Part shown: positions 35,947 to 44,320 of the stretch, piece by piece | Layout of the letters: the number at the start of each line of letters is the position of its first letter | Position numbering within the stretch: position 1 is the stretch's first letter | DNA from: Chryseobacterium pennae | GTDB lineage: Bacteria > Bacteroidota > Bacteroidia > Flavobacteriales > Weeksellaceae | Assembly: GCF_003385515.1 (NCBI RefSeq) | Contig: NZ_QNVT01000011.1 | Location: forward strand, 62,001-126,000 | Length of the DNA: 64,000 nt | Reading direction: 5' to 3' | Made by a program: the position numbers and the translations under genes | Notes under the pieces: generated by a model | Database searches by the model: none | What the model saw: only the letters and a program-made list of their open reading frames with translations | Told to the model about the DNA's origin: nothing

Positions 35947-35960
35947 TTTAATATAATATG

Positions 35961-35987
35961 AAAAGGTTCAGCAGATGCTGAACCTTT
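35961..35987. terminator. Bidirectional terminator between XRE gene and hsdR
   Basis: AAAGGTTCAGCA and TGCTGAACCTTT form a 12-bp perfect stem with a 2-base nominal loop. T-runs follow to the right and A-runs precede on the left. It lies 14 bp after the regulator stop and just after the leftward hsdR stop at 35996. Confidence 0.87.
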
Positions 35988-35995
35988 TTTATTTA

Positions 35996-38857
35996 TTAGG
36001 CATTAACACCATCAATGAAAACATCCACAAAATTTTGCACTTTCTGAATAATTCTTCGCCCTATATTATTTCTTTCGGTAAGTTTTGGCTTTACCTCAAG
36101 AAGTTTTAAAGTATCACTAATTTTAGGAGTTTTTGAAGTAAAAAGAAAATCATCAATAACATCTCTGAATCTATCTTTATTTAAAGATTCGTCATCAGCA
36201 ATTTTGTCAAAAGCTGTGTTTTTTTCTTTGTTCCAAAATTTTTCAAATTCATCATTCACATCATTTCCATCAGAAATATGAGGCAAATTTTCTTCTATAA
36301 ATTTTTCTATTAACTCTTTTTTACTTCTCAGTTTAGCATCTCCGGAAAGAATATCTCTTATTTCTTTTTTCCTTTGTTCTAATTTATCACCTTTAAGATT
36401 TGAATCAGCAAGATTAGCTAATAATGAAAGAATATAGTTAACATTTATTTCATCACGATGAATTAATTCCAGTTCAAAATCTACATCATCTAAAATGCTT
36501 TCTTTTCCCTCTGTTCCTAGCTTTCCTTTTAAATCAGTCCAAATATCCAAATACTTACTTTTGTAACCATCAAACTCAAATTCAGTCATTTTCACTTTAT
36601 CGAAGTCGAAATCAGCAAATGATTTTAATACATTTAGAACACGCATAACTTCACGGAAAGCAGTTATAAATTCAAACTTTTCCTGTTCCGTTTGATAACT
36701 ATTAACACTGTCAATTTCGGGAGCAACTAGCTTCAATGTCTCTAAGGAAGAATTAAAAAACTCAATGTAATTTTCGATTGGCTGAATAATGATTTCCTGA
36801 ATAGCTTCTTTGTTTGAAAATAAAGTCACTGCATCATCTGTTGCAGATTTTAAATTACGGAAGCAGACAATATTTCCTTGCGACTTCTTATCACCCAAAA
36901 GCCTGTTGGTTCGGGAAAATGCCTGGATTAATCCATGATATTTTAGATTCTTATCGACAAATAAAGTATTTAGTTGCGGGCTATCGAATCCTGTTAAGAA
37001 CATATTAACAACAATAATTAAATCAACCTCTTTACTGCGAACTCTTTTGGCGATATCATTGTAATATCTATAAAAATCTTGACTGTCTTTTGTTGAAAAA
37101 TTTGTACCGAACATTTCATTATAATGACCGATATATCTTTCCAATACGTTTCTGCTATGAGAATCGCCATATTGTTCTTGTGGCTCTGCAACCATTGCAA
37201 AATCAGGTTCTTCATAGATTCCATTTGCATCTTTGGATTCTTCATTAGTTCCATAGCTGAAAATTGTTGCAATTTTCAATTGATGTTTACCTTCTTCTTT
37301 TTTCTTTTGGAAAAGGTCATAATACTTCTGCAAAACATCAATACTGCTTACACAAAACATAGCATTAAAAGTACTGCTATGTGTTTTTCTTCCATATTCT
37401 GAAATGAGATAATCTGCAATTTTTTCAAGCCGTTTCGGGCTTTGAAGAAGTTCTTGAGTATCAATTGCTTCAACGTCAGTATCAATGTAAGTGTTACTCC
37501 CTTCTTTTTCCTTATATCTACCAACATATTCTACAGAAAACTTTAAAACATTATCATCCCGAATTGCATCTGTAATTACATATTTATGTAGACAGTCTTC
37601 GAATAGTCTATTAGTGGTTGCCGGAGCTCCATCTATTTTTCCAATTGAATTAACTTCAGATATAGGAGTTCCTGTAAACCCTATCATTTGGGCATTTTTA
37701 AAGTACTTTTTGATATTCTGATGCGTATCTCCAAACTGGCTTCTGTGACACTCATCAAAAATAAAAACAACTTTTTTGTCTTTTAGTTTTTCAATTTTGT
37801 TATCATGTTTTTCTTTGGTAATAGCAGTGTTGAGTTTTTGTAAAGTTGTAACAATGAGTTTGGTACTGTTAGAAAGTTGTTTCACTAAATGAGCCGTATT
37901 TTCAGTTGCATCAACGCTTCCTTTTTCAAAAGCATCAAATTCTTTTTGTGTCTGATAATCCAGATCTTTTCTGTCTACTACAAATACTACTTTTTCCACT
38001 TTCGGAATTTCTTTCAGAATCTGGCTCGCTTTAAAAGAAGTTAGTGTTTTTCCTGAACCTGTAGTATGCCAAATGAAACCATTCTTATCCGTATTTTTTA
38101 CTCGGTCAACAATTTTTTCCACTGCATAATATTGATATGGCCTTAGCACCATTAATATCTTGTTCGTTTCATTTAAAACGATATACTTGGTAATCATTTT
38201 TGCAATGTGACAAGGCTCTAAAAATGCTGGTGCAAAATGATCCAGTTGTGTTATATTGTTGTTTTGATCATCTGACCAATAGAAGGTTTGTTTAAAAGTT
38301 TGCTTAGCGTTATTGGAATAATATTTTGTGTTAACTCCGTTGCTGATAATGAATAACTGAACATAATTAAACAGTCCGTTTCCAGAATTAAAAGATTGAT
38401 GATGATAACGGTTGATTTGATTAAAAGCTTCTTTTAATTCGAGACCGCGTCGTTTTAGTTCAATTTGAACCAAAGGCAGCCCGTTAATTAGAATTGTTAC
38501 ATCATATCTGTTTTTATAATTACCTTCCTGTGCGATTTGATTGGTTACCTGAAACTGATTTTGGCACCAATGATCTTGACTGATAAATTCAATCCATTCT
38601 GAACTTCCGTCATCCTTGGTAAAGTGAAATTTATCCCGAAGAATTTTTGCTTTTTCGAAAACATTTCCTTTAGAAAGGTGATTTAGTATTTTTTCAAACT
38701 CTTTATCAGAAAATGTCTTTTTATTATGAATTTCGAGTTGAGTTTTTAGATTTTTAATTAGATCAATCTCATTGCAGATTTTGACTTTCTTGTGACCTAA
38801 TTGCTGCAATTGTTCAACTAACTTTTGTTCTAAAATATATTCTGGTTGACTTGACAT
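35996..38857 (-). CDS. hsdR: Type I restriction endonuclease subunit R (HsdR)
   Basis: The 953-residue motor/nuclease subunit of a type I restriction-modification enzyme translocates DNA and cleaves at a distance. The N-terminal nuclease domain shows RYDVTILINGLPLVQIELKRRG, the D...ExK motif of the PD-(D/E)xK fold. The helicase core starts near residue 262 with IWHTTGSGKTLTSF (Walker A, Lys270), followed by VVFIFDECHRSQFG (DECH box), MIGFTGTPI, and motif V/VI text IIVVNMFLTGFDSPQLNTLFVDK and LIQAFSRTNR. Length and motif order are complete. Unusually, the adjacent genes are a tyrosine recombinase and two hsdS cassettes, with no hsdM in the window. Confidence 0.95.
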   Translation of the reverse strand: MSSQPEYILEQKLVEQLQQLGHKKVKICNEIDLIKNLKTQLEIHNKKTFSDKEFEKILNHLSKGNVFEKAKILRDKFHFTKDDGSSEWIEFISQDHWCQNQFQVTNQIAQEGNYKNRYDVTILINGLPLVQIELKRRGLELKEAFNQINRYHHQSFNSGNGLFNYVQLFIISNGVNTKYYSNNAKQTFKQTFYWSDDQNNNITQLDHFAPAFLEPCHIAKMITKYIVLNETNKILMVLRPYQYYAVEKIVDRVKNTDKNGFIWHTTGSGKTLTSFKASQILKEIPKVEKVVFVVDRKDLDYQTQKEFDAFEKGSVDATENTAHLVKQLSNSTKLIVTTLQKLNTAITKEKHDNKIEKLKDKKVVFIFDECHRSQFGDTHQNIKKYFKNAQMIGFTGTPISEVNSIGKIDGAPATTNRLFEDCLHKYVITDAIRDDNVLKFSVEYVGRYKEKEGSNTYIDTDVEAIDTQELLQSPKRLEKIADYLISEYGRKTHSSTFNAMFCVSSIDVLQKYYDLFQKKKEEGKHQLKIATIFSYGTNEESKDANGIYEEPDFAMVAEPQEQYGDSHSRNVLERYIGHYNEMFGTNFSTKDSQDFYRYYNDIAKRVRSKEVDLIIVVNMFLTGFDSPQLNTLFVDKNLKYHGLIQAFSRTNRLLGDKKSQGNIVCFRNLKSATDDAVTLFSNKEAIQEIIIQPIENYIEFFNSSLETLKLVAPEIDSVNSYQTEQEKFEFITAFREVMRVLNVLKSFADFDFDKVKMTEFEFDGYKSKYLDIWTDLKGKLGTEGKESILDDVDFELELIHRDEINVNYILSLLANLADSNLKGDKLEQRKKEIRDILSGDAKLRSKKELIEKFIEENLPHISDGNDVNDEFEKFWNKEKNTAFDKIADDESLNKDRFRDVIDDFLFTSKTPKISDTLKLLEVKPKLTERNNIGRRIIQKVQNFVDVFIDGVNA

Positions 38858-38883
38858 TTTGGGGTTATGAGTTTAGTTAAAGC

Positions 38884-38910
38884 CTTGTCAGAGCCTTAAA
38901 CTCTGACAAG
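38884..38910. repeat. CTTGTCAGAG hairpin
   Basis: CTTGTCAGAG (38884-38893) and CTCTGACAAG (38901-38910) form a perfect 10-bp stem between the hsdR start and the recombinase stop. A related hairpin with CTTGTCAAGGT arms lies at 41165-41197, so this is a small repeat family. Confidence 0.65.
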
Positions 38911-38959
38911 ATTGTTAATAGTTTTCCCAAATGTAAGAAATATTGTATGATAACTGAAA

Positions 38960-39886
38960 TTATTTAAGTGCTTTAAACATCTGATCAATTGCTTTTTTCT
39001 TCTGTTCCAGATTAGGGTGAACATACAGATTCAATGTAGTACTGATATTGGAATGTCCTAATAAAACACTTACTGTTTTATAATCACATTTACTTTCAAT
39101 ACATCTAGTTGCGAAACTATGTCTTAATCCGTGAAATTTGATATCGGGAATTTCCAGGTATCGCATCAGATTTTTATAATAGCTTCTGTAGGTTCTTGGC
39201 TCTGTGGGCTTAGAATCATTAGTTAGAACATAAAACGCTGGATTAACAATTTTCTTAAATGGTTTCAACATTCTCAAAAGATCTCTGGAAATAGGAATTT
39301 CACGGATTGAGTTTTTTGTTTTTGGCGTATCGATAAGAAGTTCAGTCCTACGTTCTCCTCCTTCAATAACATAGATTCTTTGGATGGTTTTTCGAATATT
39401 GATAATGCCATTATCTGTATCAATATCTTCCCAAGTAAGCGCACATATTTCACCAATTCGCATTCCAGAGCAAAGACAGATATAAACACCTAAATTTCTA
39501 AAAGTAAAATGCTCCTGAATATAGCTCATTACTTTTTTCTGATGCGTTCTGGTTAGGACTTTAATAGTATGCGTTTCTCTTACCGTAGGATATTGTACAT
39601 CAAAATTGATGAACTCAATCCATTTATTCTTTGCTCCAAATTTCAATACCATTTTCAGGACAATGAGAATATCTTTGATACTTTTCTGACTTAACCCTTG
39701 TTCCAGTTTTTGAAATACGAACTTTTGCACATCTTGATCCTCAATCTCAGAGTCGTCTTTGAATACAGGCAATAAATGATTTTCCAGCAACAATACATAA
39801 GCGGAAAAGGTTGATTTTTTTACATACAGCTTTTTGTCATTTTTCCAAAGTTCAGCGATTTCTGCTAATGTTTTCTTTCTTGTCAT
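38960..39886 (-). CDS. Tyrosine recombinase, probable hsdS shufflon recombinase
   Basis: The protein has 308 residues from MTRKKTLAEIAELW (start 39886; the frame is open to 39925 but the family N-terminus fits the later Met). An SAM-like core-binding domain occupies about residues 8-90. The catalytic domain has all tetrad motifs: LCSGMRIGEICALTWEDI (Arg), FHGLRHSFATRCIE (His-x-x-Arg), and LLGHSNISTTLNLYVHP (His and the nucleophile Tyr). Its position between hsdR and two inverted hsdS cassettes matches recombinases that rearrange specificity genes in Bacteroidota. An ordinary integrase origin cannot be excluded. Confidence 0.88.
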   Translation of the reverse strand: MTRKKTLAEIAELWKNDKKLYVKKSTFSAYVLLLENHLLPVFKDDSEIEDQDVQKFVFQKLEQGLSQKSIKDILIVLKMVLKFGAKNKWIEFINFDVQYPTVRETHTIKVLTRTHQKKVMSYIQEHFTFRNLGVYICLCSGMRIGEICALTWEDIDTDNGIINIRKTIQRIYVIEGGERRTELLIDTPKTKNSIREIPISRDLLRMLKPFKKIVNPAFYVLTNDSKPTEPRTYRSYYKNLMRYLEIPDIKFHGLRHSFATRCIESKCDYKTVSVLLGHSNISTTLNLYVHPNLEQKKKAIDQMFKALK

Positions 39887-39993
39887 AAATTTTTTGATTT
39901 TTAATGATTTTCTAACTAATCTCAAAAGTTATGAATTAAGATTGGGGATTTATAGTTATTGAGCTTTAACACAAGTTTTAATCAATCTTTGCA

Positions 39994-40025
39994 TTTCCTA
40001 ATTTAAGATTTCCGGGGTTTGAAGG
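39994..40025 (+). repeat. Inverted repeat 1, left copy (hsdS 5' end)
   Basis: These 32 bases, beginning TTTCCTAATTTAAG and ending TTTGAAGG, recur perfectly in inverted orientation at 42378-42409. They encode FPNLRFPGFEG at the start of both hsdS cassettes. They are the likely outer recombination site of the locus. Confidence 0.9.
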
Positions 40026-40497
40026 GGAGTGGGAAACAAAAAAACTGGGGGAAGTCGTAAAAATTAATCAAGGACTACAAATAGCAATATCTGAACGATT
40101 AACAGAAAAGAGAGAAGGAGCGTACTTTTATATTACAAATGAATTTTTAAAAGCTAATTCAATAAAAAGATACTACATTTTAAATCCTCCAAAATCTGTA
40201 ATTTGTGAAGAAGAAGATATATTAATGACTAGGACAGGAAATACAGGACAAGTGGTAACAAATGTATCAGGTGCATTTCATAATAATTTTTTCAAAGTAG
40301 CTTACCCCGAATATATCATCAAGAATTTTTTATTAAATTTTCTAAAATCAAATAAAATACAGAATCAAATTATTCGATTAGCAGGAACATCAACAATTCC
40401 CGATTTAAATCATTCTGATTTTTATAAGATTAAAATTATATTTCCTTCTACGCAAGAACAAAAGAAAATAAGTACTTTATTGAGTTTATTAGCTCAA

Positions 40498-40526
40498 CGT
40501 ATCCAAACCCAAAAGAAAATAATTGA
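40498..40526 (+). repeat. Inverted repeat 2, left copy (hsdS centre)
   Basis: A 29-base sequence (CGTATCCAAACCC...AATTGA) encodes RIQTQKKII between the two recognition domains. A perfect inverted copy lies at 41859-41887 in the other cassette. It would allow separate exchange of first or second domains. Confidence 0.88.
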
Positions 40527-41164
40527 GGATAATCGTAAGATGAAATTAGAGCTTTCTCATAGCCTTTTTACTAGAAGTCTAAAAATCAATCAGCGATATA
40601 TCAGTAAATGGGAAGAAAAGAAGCTAGGAGATATATCAACAATCTTGATGGGGCAATCTCCAGATTCGTTAGCTTATAATACGGATGGAAAAGGATTACC
40701 TTTGATTCAGGGTAATGCAGATATTGTTCAAAGATTTTCAGAACCAAGACAATTTACTAGTCAAATTACAAAAACGTGTGATATTGGAGATATAATATTA
40801 ACTGTGCGTGCTCCTGTAGGTTATGTCGCAAAATCTAAACATTTTGCTTGTATAGGACGTGGAGTTTGTGCTATCAAAAGTAATGAAAAATCTGATTCTG
40901 AATTTATTTATCAGTTTTTATTATACTTTGAAAACAAATGGGCCTCTTTTGAACAAGGTAGTACTTTTACTTCTGTGAATAGATCCGACATAAAGACTAT
41001 TAAATTAAATATTCCAACGATAAAGGAACAAAAAGAAATAGCAAAATTTTTAAAAGCTTTTGATGAAAAAATAAAGTTAGAGGCTGAATTATTAAATCAA
41101 TATGAAAATCAGAAAAAGTATTTATTGCAAAATCTTTTTGTTTAATAGATTAGTTTTTCAATCC

Positions 41165-41197
41165 AGCCTTGTCAAGGTTTAACACCTTGACAAGGCT
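41165..41197. repeat. Perfect 14-bp hairpin between the convergent hsdS cassettes
   Basis: AGCCTTGTCAAGGT (41165-41178) is perfectly complementary to 41184-41197 with a 5-base loop. It sits between the two convergent cassette ends and could stop transcription from both sides, though no T-run follows. It is related to the hairpin at 38884-38910. Confidence 0.75.
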
Positions 41198-41858
41198 ATC
41201 TCCTCAAACAAATAAATTAGTCAACAGAAACTTTTTTTGAAGCTCTAGTTTTTCTATAATTTTTTTTTCTGTTTCTATCTTTTCTTGAATAGAAGAAAGA
41301 AAATTGGCTATTTTAGTTTGTTCTTCTCTACTTGGTAAACTTATTTTGATATCAAAAAAATCAGTTATACTTATATTTAAAAGTCCGTGATTTCTTGCTC
41401 CTTCTTGGGCTATCTTTTCTATTTCTACATTGTGATATCCTGAGTCAAAATAATGTTTCATATACTCAGAGTTTATATAGTCGTGGAATCTAAAGCAAAT
41501 GTATAATGTTGAAACGACACCCTTTTTATAGTTTATAAGCTGTTTAATTGCTCCCATCGGATAGCCATTTGAATAACTCTTATTATAAGCAAAATCATTT
41601 TTTTCTAATAAATAATAATTATCTATGTTTTTAGCTGACACGGATTTACTGAAAAAATCTAATTGGCTAATTAAACCGTATTGTGCTGAAATTGTTAAAA
41701 CATTTTTATTACTTTCTATGTTTTTTGTTGTTATTCTTATTGATATATCTTTTAATTTTTTTATCTCCCAACTAGAAAAGCTATTTCGTTCATTCTTGAA
41801 TCTAACTTTTTGAGAAAATATTCTTTCACGCCATCCTTGGATTAAGGATTCTAATTTT

Positions 41859-41887
41859 TCAATTATTTTCTTTTGGGTTTGGATACG
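41859..41887 (-). repeat. Inverted repeat 2, right copy (hsdS centre)
   Basis: This is the perfect inverted match of 40498-40526, encoding RIQTQKKII of the leftward cassette. Confidence 0.88.
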
Positions 41888-42377
41888 AGAATTTAAAAGA
41901 GATAAAAAGCCTGATAGCTTTTCTTGTTCTTCTAATTGTGGAAGTTTTAAATTCAGTAACGCCAATTGACTAGAATATAAATGAACCACTGAGATACCTT
42001 GCGAAAGTTTTGCAATCTCTAATTTCTTTTTGCTATTCAAATAATATGATAGGAAAACACCATTATTTTTAGTTTTTATTATATTCAAATCTCCTCCTAA
42101 TGCAACCCCTGATTTGATAACACAAGATGCAGTTGCAATATCAATTTGAGTTTCTCCTGAAGCAGGGATAATTACATCATTAGCTTCACTTAAAACAAGA
42201 GTGGAAATAGCTGTATTCGTTTTTGATTTTATTTCAGAAATTACTTCTCTATAAAAAGTATATAACTCTCCATATCTTATACATTCAGTTTCACCATCGT
42301 CAACTATTTCATTTTTAGAAATGCCTTTTCCTTTAGCAAAAGTTGCAACTTCTCCTAACCTTTTAGCTTCCCATTGT

Positions 42378-42409
42378 CCTTCAAACCCCGGAAATCTTAA
42401 ATTAGGAAA
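42378..42409 (-). repeat. Inverted repeat 1, right copy (hsdS 5' end)
   Basis: This is the perfect inverted match of 39994-40025, encoding FPNLRFPGFEG at the start of the leftward cassette. Confidence 0.9.
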
Positions 42410-42521
42410 CTTTAAAGATATTTTATTTTAGATTAAAAAGAAAGAGTAGAACTGAAAAATTTGTATAATGTTGATATCTTAATTATAACGTATTGTAATA
42501 TAAATAAGTGGTTTTTAAATT

Positions 42522-43070
42522 TTAGTATTCTTCTGTTATGACAACCTGATTCCTTCTCCACATCCACCTCCTCAACCTCCAAACCGGCAAATAAACAAAC
42601 ACCACAGACAAAATCCCAGCCAGTATTCCCACAACAACAGCCATCGCCGTAGCATCCAGCTTATAATCCTTAGAAAAATTATATTGCCCTAAAAAAAGCA
42701 TCGCTAACACCAAAGAACAGGTAATCACGCCATGCAGAATACTCAGCTTGGTCATTAGCTTTTTTATATTCAACGCTTCATCTACGGTAAACTCAATGGC
42801 GCCTTGTCCGGCGGCATCGTTTACCCTTTTGATGATGTCTATGGTGAGGACAACGGGGAGAAATAGGGCCATGGGTAAGGTAAGGCGGGCCAGATTTTGT
42901 TCGCCGGAAAAAAAATGGGTGTAGCCTAGTTCCTTGAAGCTGGCATACGCGATGATGAAATTGAAAAATACATTCGGAAGGACATAGTAAATCGTACGCT
43001 TGATGAGAAAGCGTTTAAGGGTAGTTTTTTTGAGCTTTTTGGGTGGCTTCGGCTTAAATTTCAATTTCAT
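42522..43070 (-). CDS. Small polytopic membrane protein of the polyketide operon
   Basis: The 182-residue protein has a very basic N-terminus (KFKPKPPKKLKKTTLKRFLIKR). About four hydrophobic helices follow (about residues 28-48, 64-82, 110-128 and 140-163), and the C-terminus is basic (WRLRRWMWRRNQ). Its start overlaps the stop of the upstream acyltransferase gene by 4 bp, which ties it to the operon as the last gene. It might help move or anchor the lipid product at the inner membrane; no family is recognised. Confidence 0.68.
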   Translation of the reverse strand: MKLKFKPKPPKKLKKTTLKRFLIKRTIYYVLPNVFFNFIIAYASFKELGYTHFFSGEQNLARLTLPMALFLPVVLTIDIIKRVNDAAGQGAIEFTVDEALNIKKLMTKLSILHGVITCSLVLAMLFLGQYNFSKDYKLDATAMAVVVGILAGILSVVFVYLPVWRLRRWMWRRNQVVITEEY

Positions 43071-44320
43071 ATGGAGGTGGTCATGAGCGCTATGGCTTTC
43101 TCTTTTATTTTGGCGGCTTCCGCTTTGGGCAGGAAGTCTTCGTTGGACAAAAATATAAAATCCATCTGATGGTTGTAGGTACTCGTCACCAAAGTGTTTG
43201 AGTTCAACCAGGGAAATGCTACGGTTGGACTGAAGATGGTTTCTACACTGAAGTTTTTATACTCATTTGGAATGTTGATTCTTCCCATATTGGAAAGGGT
43301 CACATCATGCCCGCCGTTGCTTGATTTTAGCATGGAGATCATACGGTCTACAATCGGGTGCATCTGTTCTCCCATCCACAGGAGTTCGCGGGCTTCCATC
43401 TTTCCAATTTTCTGTGTAAGATCTTCTTTGATATGTTTGGCGTTGTTCAGTAGATCTGAAGTCCCTTTTTTTATGGCTAGATCAACCGTTGGAGCAAAAG
43501 CAAATAAATGATCTTCTTTAATCTCAGGAATAAAATGACGGACATCTACCGGACTGATCACTTTACCTTTGGCATCTTTCCCTTTTATCTCCTGAAAAGC
43601 CTGCATAAAGGCAGAACACAATAAAGCATGTACGGAAACTCCGTTGGCTTTGCATCGCTCCATAATTTGGGCTGTGGTTGCCGGATCCAGTTTTTGATGA
43701 AGAACGTAATCGTTCCCGAGATTTCTCTTTTTGCTTTTTGGTTGTAAAAGAAAGAAGAACTTGGCAAACATCCGGTAAAGATTAGCCTTGAACTTCTTAG
43801 TTTTTACATTAAAGTTGGAAGGTAAAAATTCATCTACTGAAATGAAAGGTTCATAAGGTTCTAACTCTAAAGCGGGATCATCCAAAAGCTGAAGCAGCTC
43901 TTTCATTAAGGTAACTCCGGTGGTTCCGTCTGAAATGCAGTGCGGGATGGCCCAAAAGACTTCAGAAACATGCTGTCCTCTTACCCATACTACACGGGCC
44001 AGTGGAGTTTTTTCTTCTTCAAATAAGATTTTCCATTCTTTTTGAGACTCTGTCAGCCAGTCTTCCTCTGTTTTTCTTTCTACAATACGGAGTGGGATAG
44101 GAGCAATGTCTTTTTCCTCTTTAAAAAAAGGGTATTTTTCACTTTTAATATCTATAACCACTCTTAACAACGTATGTTTCTGCTGGATTTTTTCCAGAGC
44201 AGTTTTAAAATTCTGCTCCGGAAGTTCTCCTTTTATTTTGGCTGCAAATACACAGTTTACAGGGGTTTCAGGATCTACATACATGATCCTTTCTACCATC
44301 ATTAGTTTTCTTTTGATCAT
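43067..44320 (-). CDS. PapA/condensation-superfamily acyltransferase 1
   Basis: The 417-residue protein starts MIKRKLMMVERIMYVDPETPVN and has the layout of polyketide-associated (PapA-like) acyltransferases of the condensation/BAHD fold. The active-site motif is IPHCISDGT (His127, Asp131, Gly132), an HxxxDG motif in which the usual first His is Pro. A later SNMGRINIPNEYKNFSVETIFSP matches the conserved D/NFGW-like channel region. It would transfer an acyl chain, possibly from a carrier protein, to a hydroxyl on the product. It overlaps both neighbours by 4 bp and is about the same length as its paralog next door, suggesting two acylation steps. Confidence 0.8.
   Translation of the reverse strand: MIKRKLMMVERIMYVDPETPVNCVFAAKIKGELPEQNFKTALEKIQQKHTLLRVVIDIKSEKYPFFKEEKDIAPIPLRIVERKTEEDWLTESQKEWKILFEEEKTPLARVVWVRGQHVSEVFWAIPHCISDGTTGVTLMKELLQLLDDPALELEPYEPFISVDEFLPSNFNVKTKKFKANLYRMFAKFFFLLQPKSKKRNLGNDYVLHQKLDPATTAQIMERCKANGVSVHALLCSAFMQAFQEIKGKDAKGKVISPVDVRHFIPEIKEDHLFAFAPTVDLAIKKGTSDLLNNAKHIKEDLTQKIGKMEARELLWMGEQMHPIVDRMISMLKSSNGGHDVTLSNMGRINIPNEYKNFSVETIFSPTVAFPWLNSNTLVTSTYNHQMDFIFLSNEDFLPKAEAAKIKEKAIALMTTSI

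Larger units (their letters stand above)
39982..41145 (+). pseudogene. hsdS: Silent hsdS cassette, rightward (open frame, no start codon)
   Basis: The open frame encodes two target-recognition domains and conserved regions of a type I specificity subunit: PNLRFPGFEGEWETKKLGEV at the start, a first domain, the central conserved helix RIQTQKKIIEDNRK, a second domain from WEEKKLGDISTILMGQSPDS, and the end NQYENQKKYLLQNLFV. The frame is open from a TAA at 39979 to the stop at 41145 (about 387 codons), yet contains no ATG, GTG or TTG near the proper N-terminus; the first ATG (40225) would delete part of the first domain. It is best read as a promoterless storage cassette. Confidence 0.82.
41204..42427 (-). 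pseudogene. hsdS: Silent hsdS cassette, leftward (open frame, no start codon)
   Basis: Read leftward, the frame is open from a TAA at 42430-42428 to the stop at 41204 (about 407 codons). It begins SLKFPNLRFPGFEGQWEAKRLGEVATFAKG-like text, has a first recognition domain, the central RIQTQKKIIEKLESLIQGWRE helix, a second domain after FSSWEIKKLKDISIRIT, and ends LQKKFLLTNLFV. No ATG, GTG or TTG occurs near the expected N-terminus: the codon where the family has Met before SLKFP is ATA. The first ATG (42088) would remove most of the first domain. It follows the polyketide operon in the same direction, so read-through is possible but translation is doubtful. Confidence 0.82.

Noticed and set aside
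40225..41145. Rightward hsdS starting at the internal ATG as a working gene
   Set aside because: Starting there removes the conserved N-terminus and part of the first recognition domain, and homology continues upstream without a start codon. It is better described as a silent cassette.
41204..42088. Leftward hsdS starting at the internal ATG as a working gene
   Set aside because: The frame and homology extend to 42427, so the internal ATG would truncate most of the first recognition domain.
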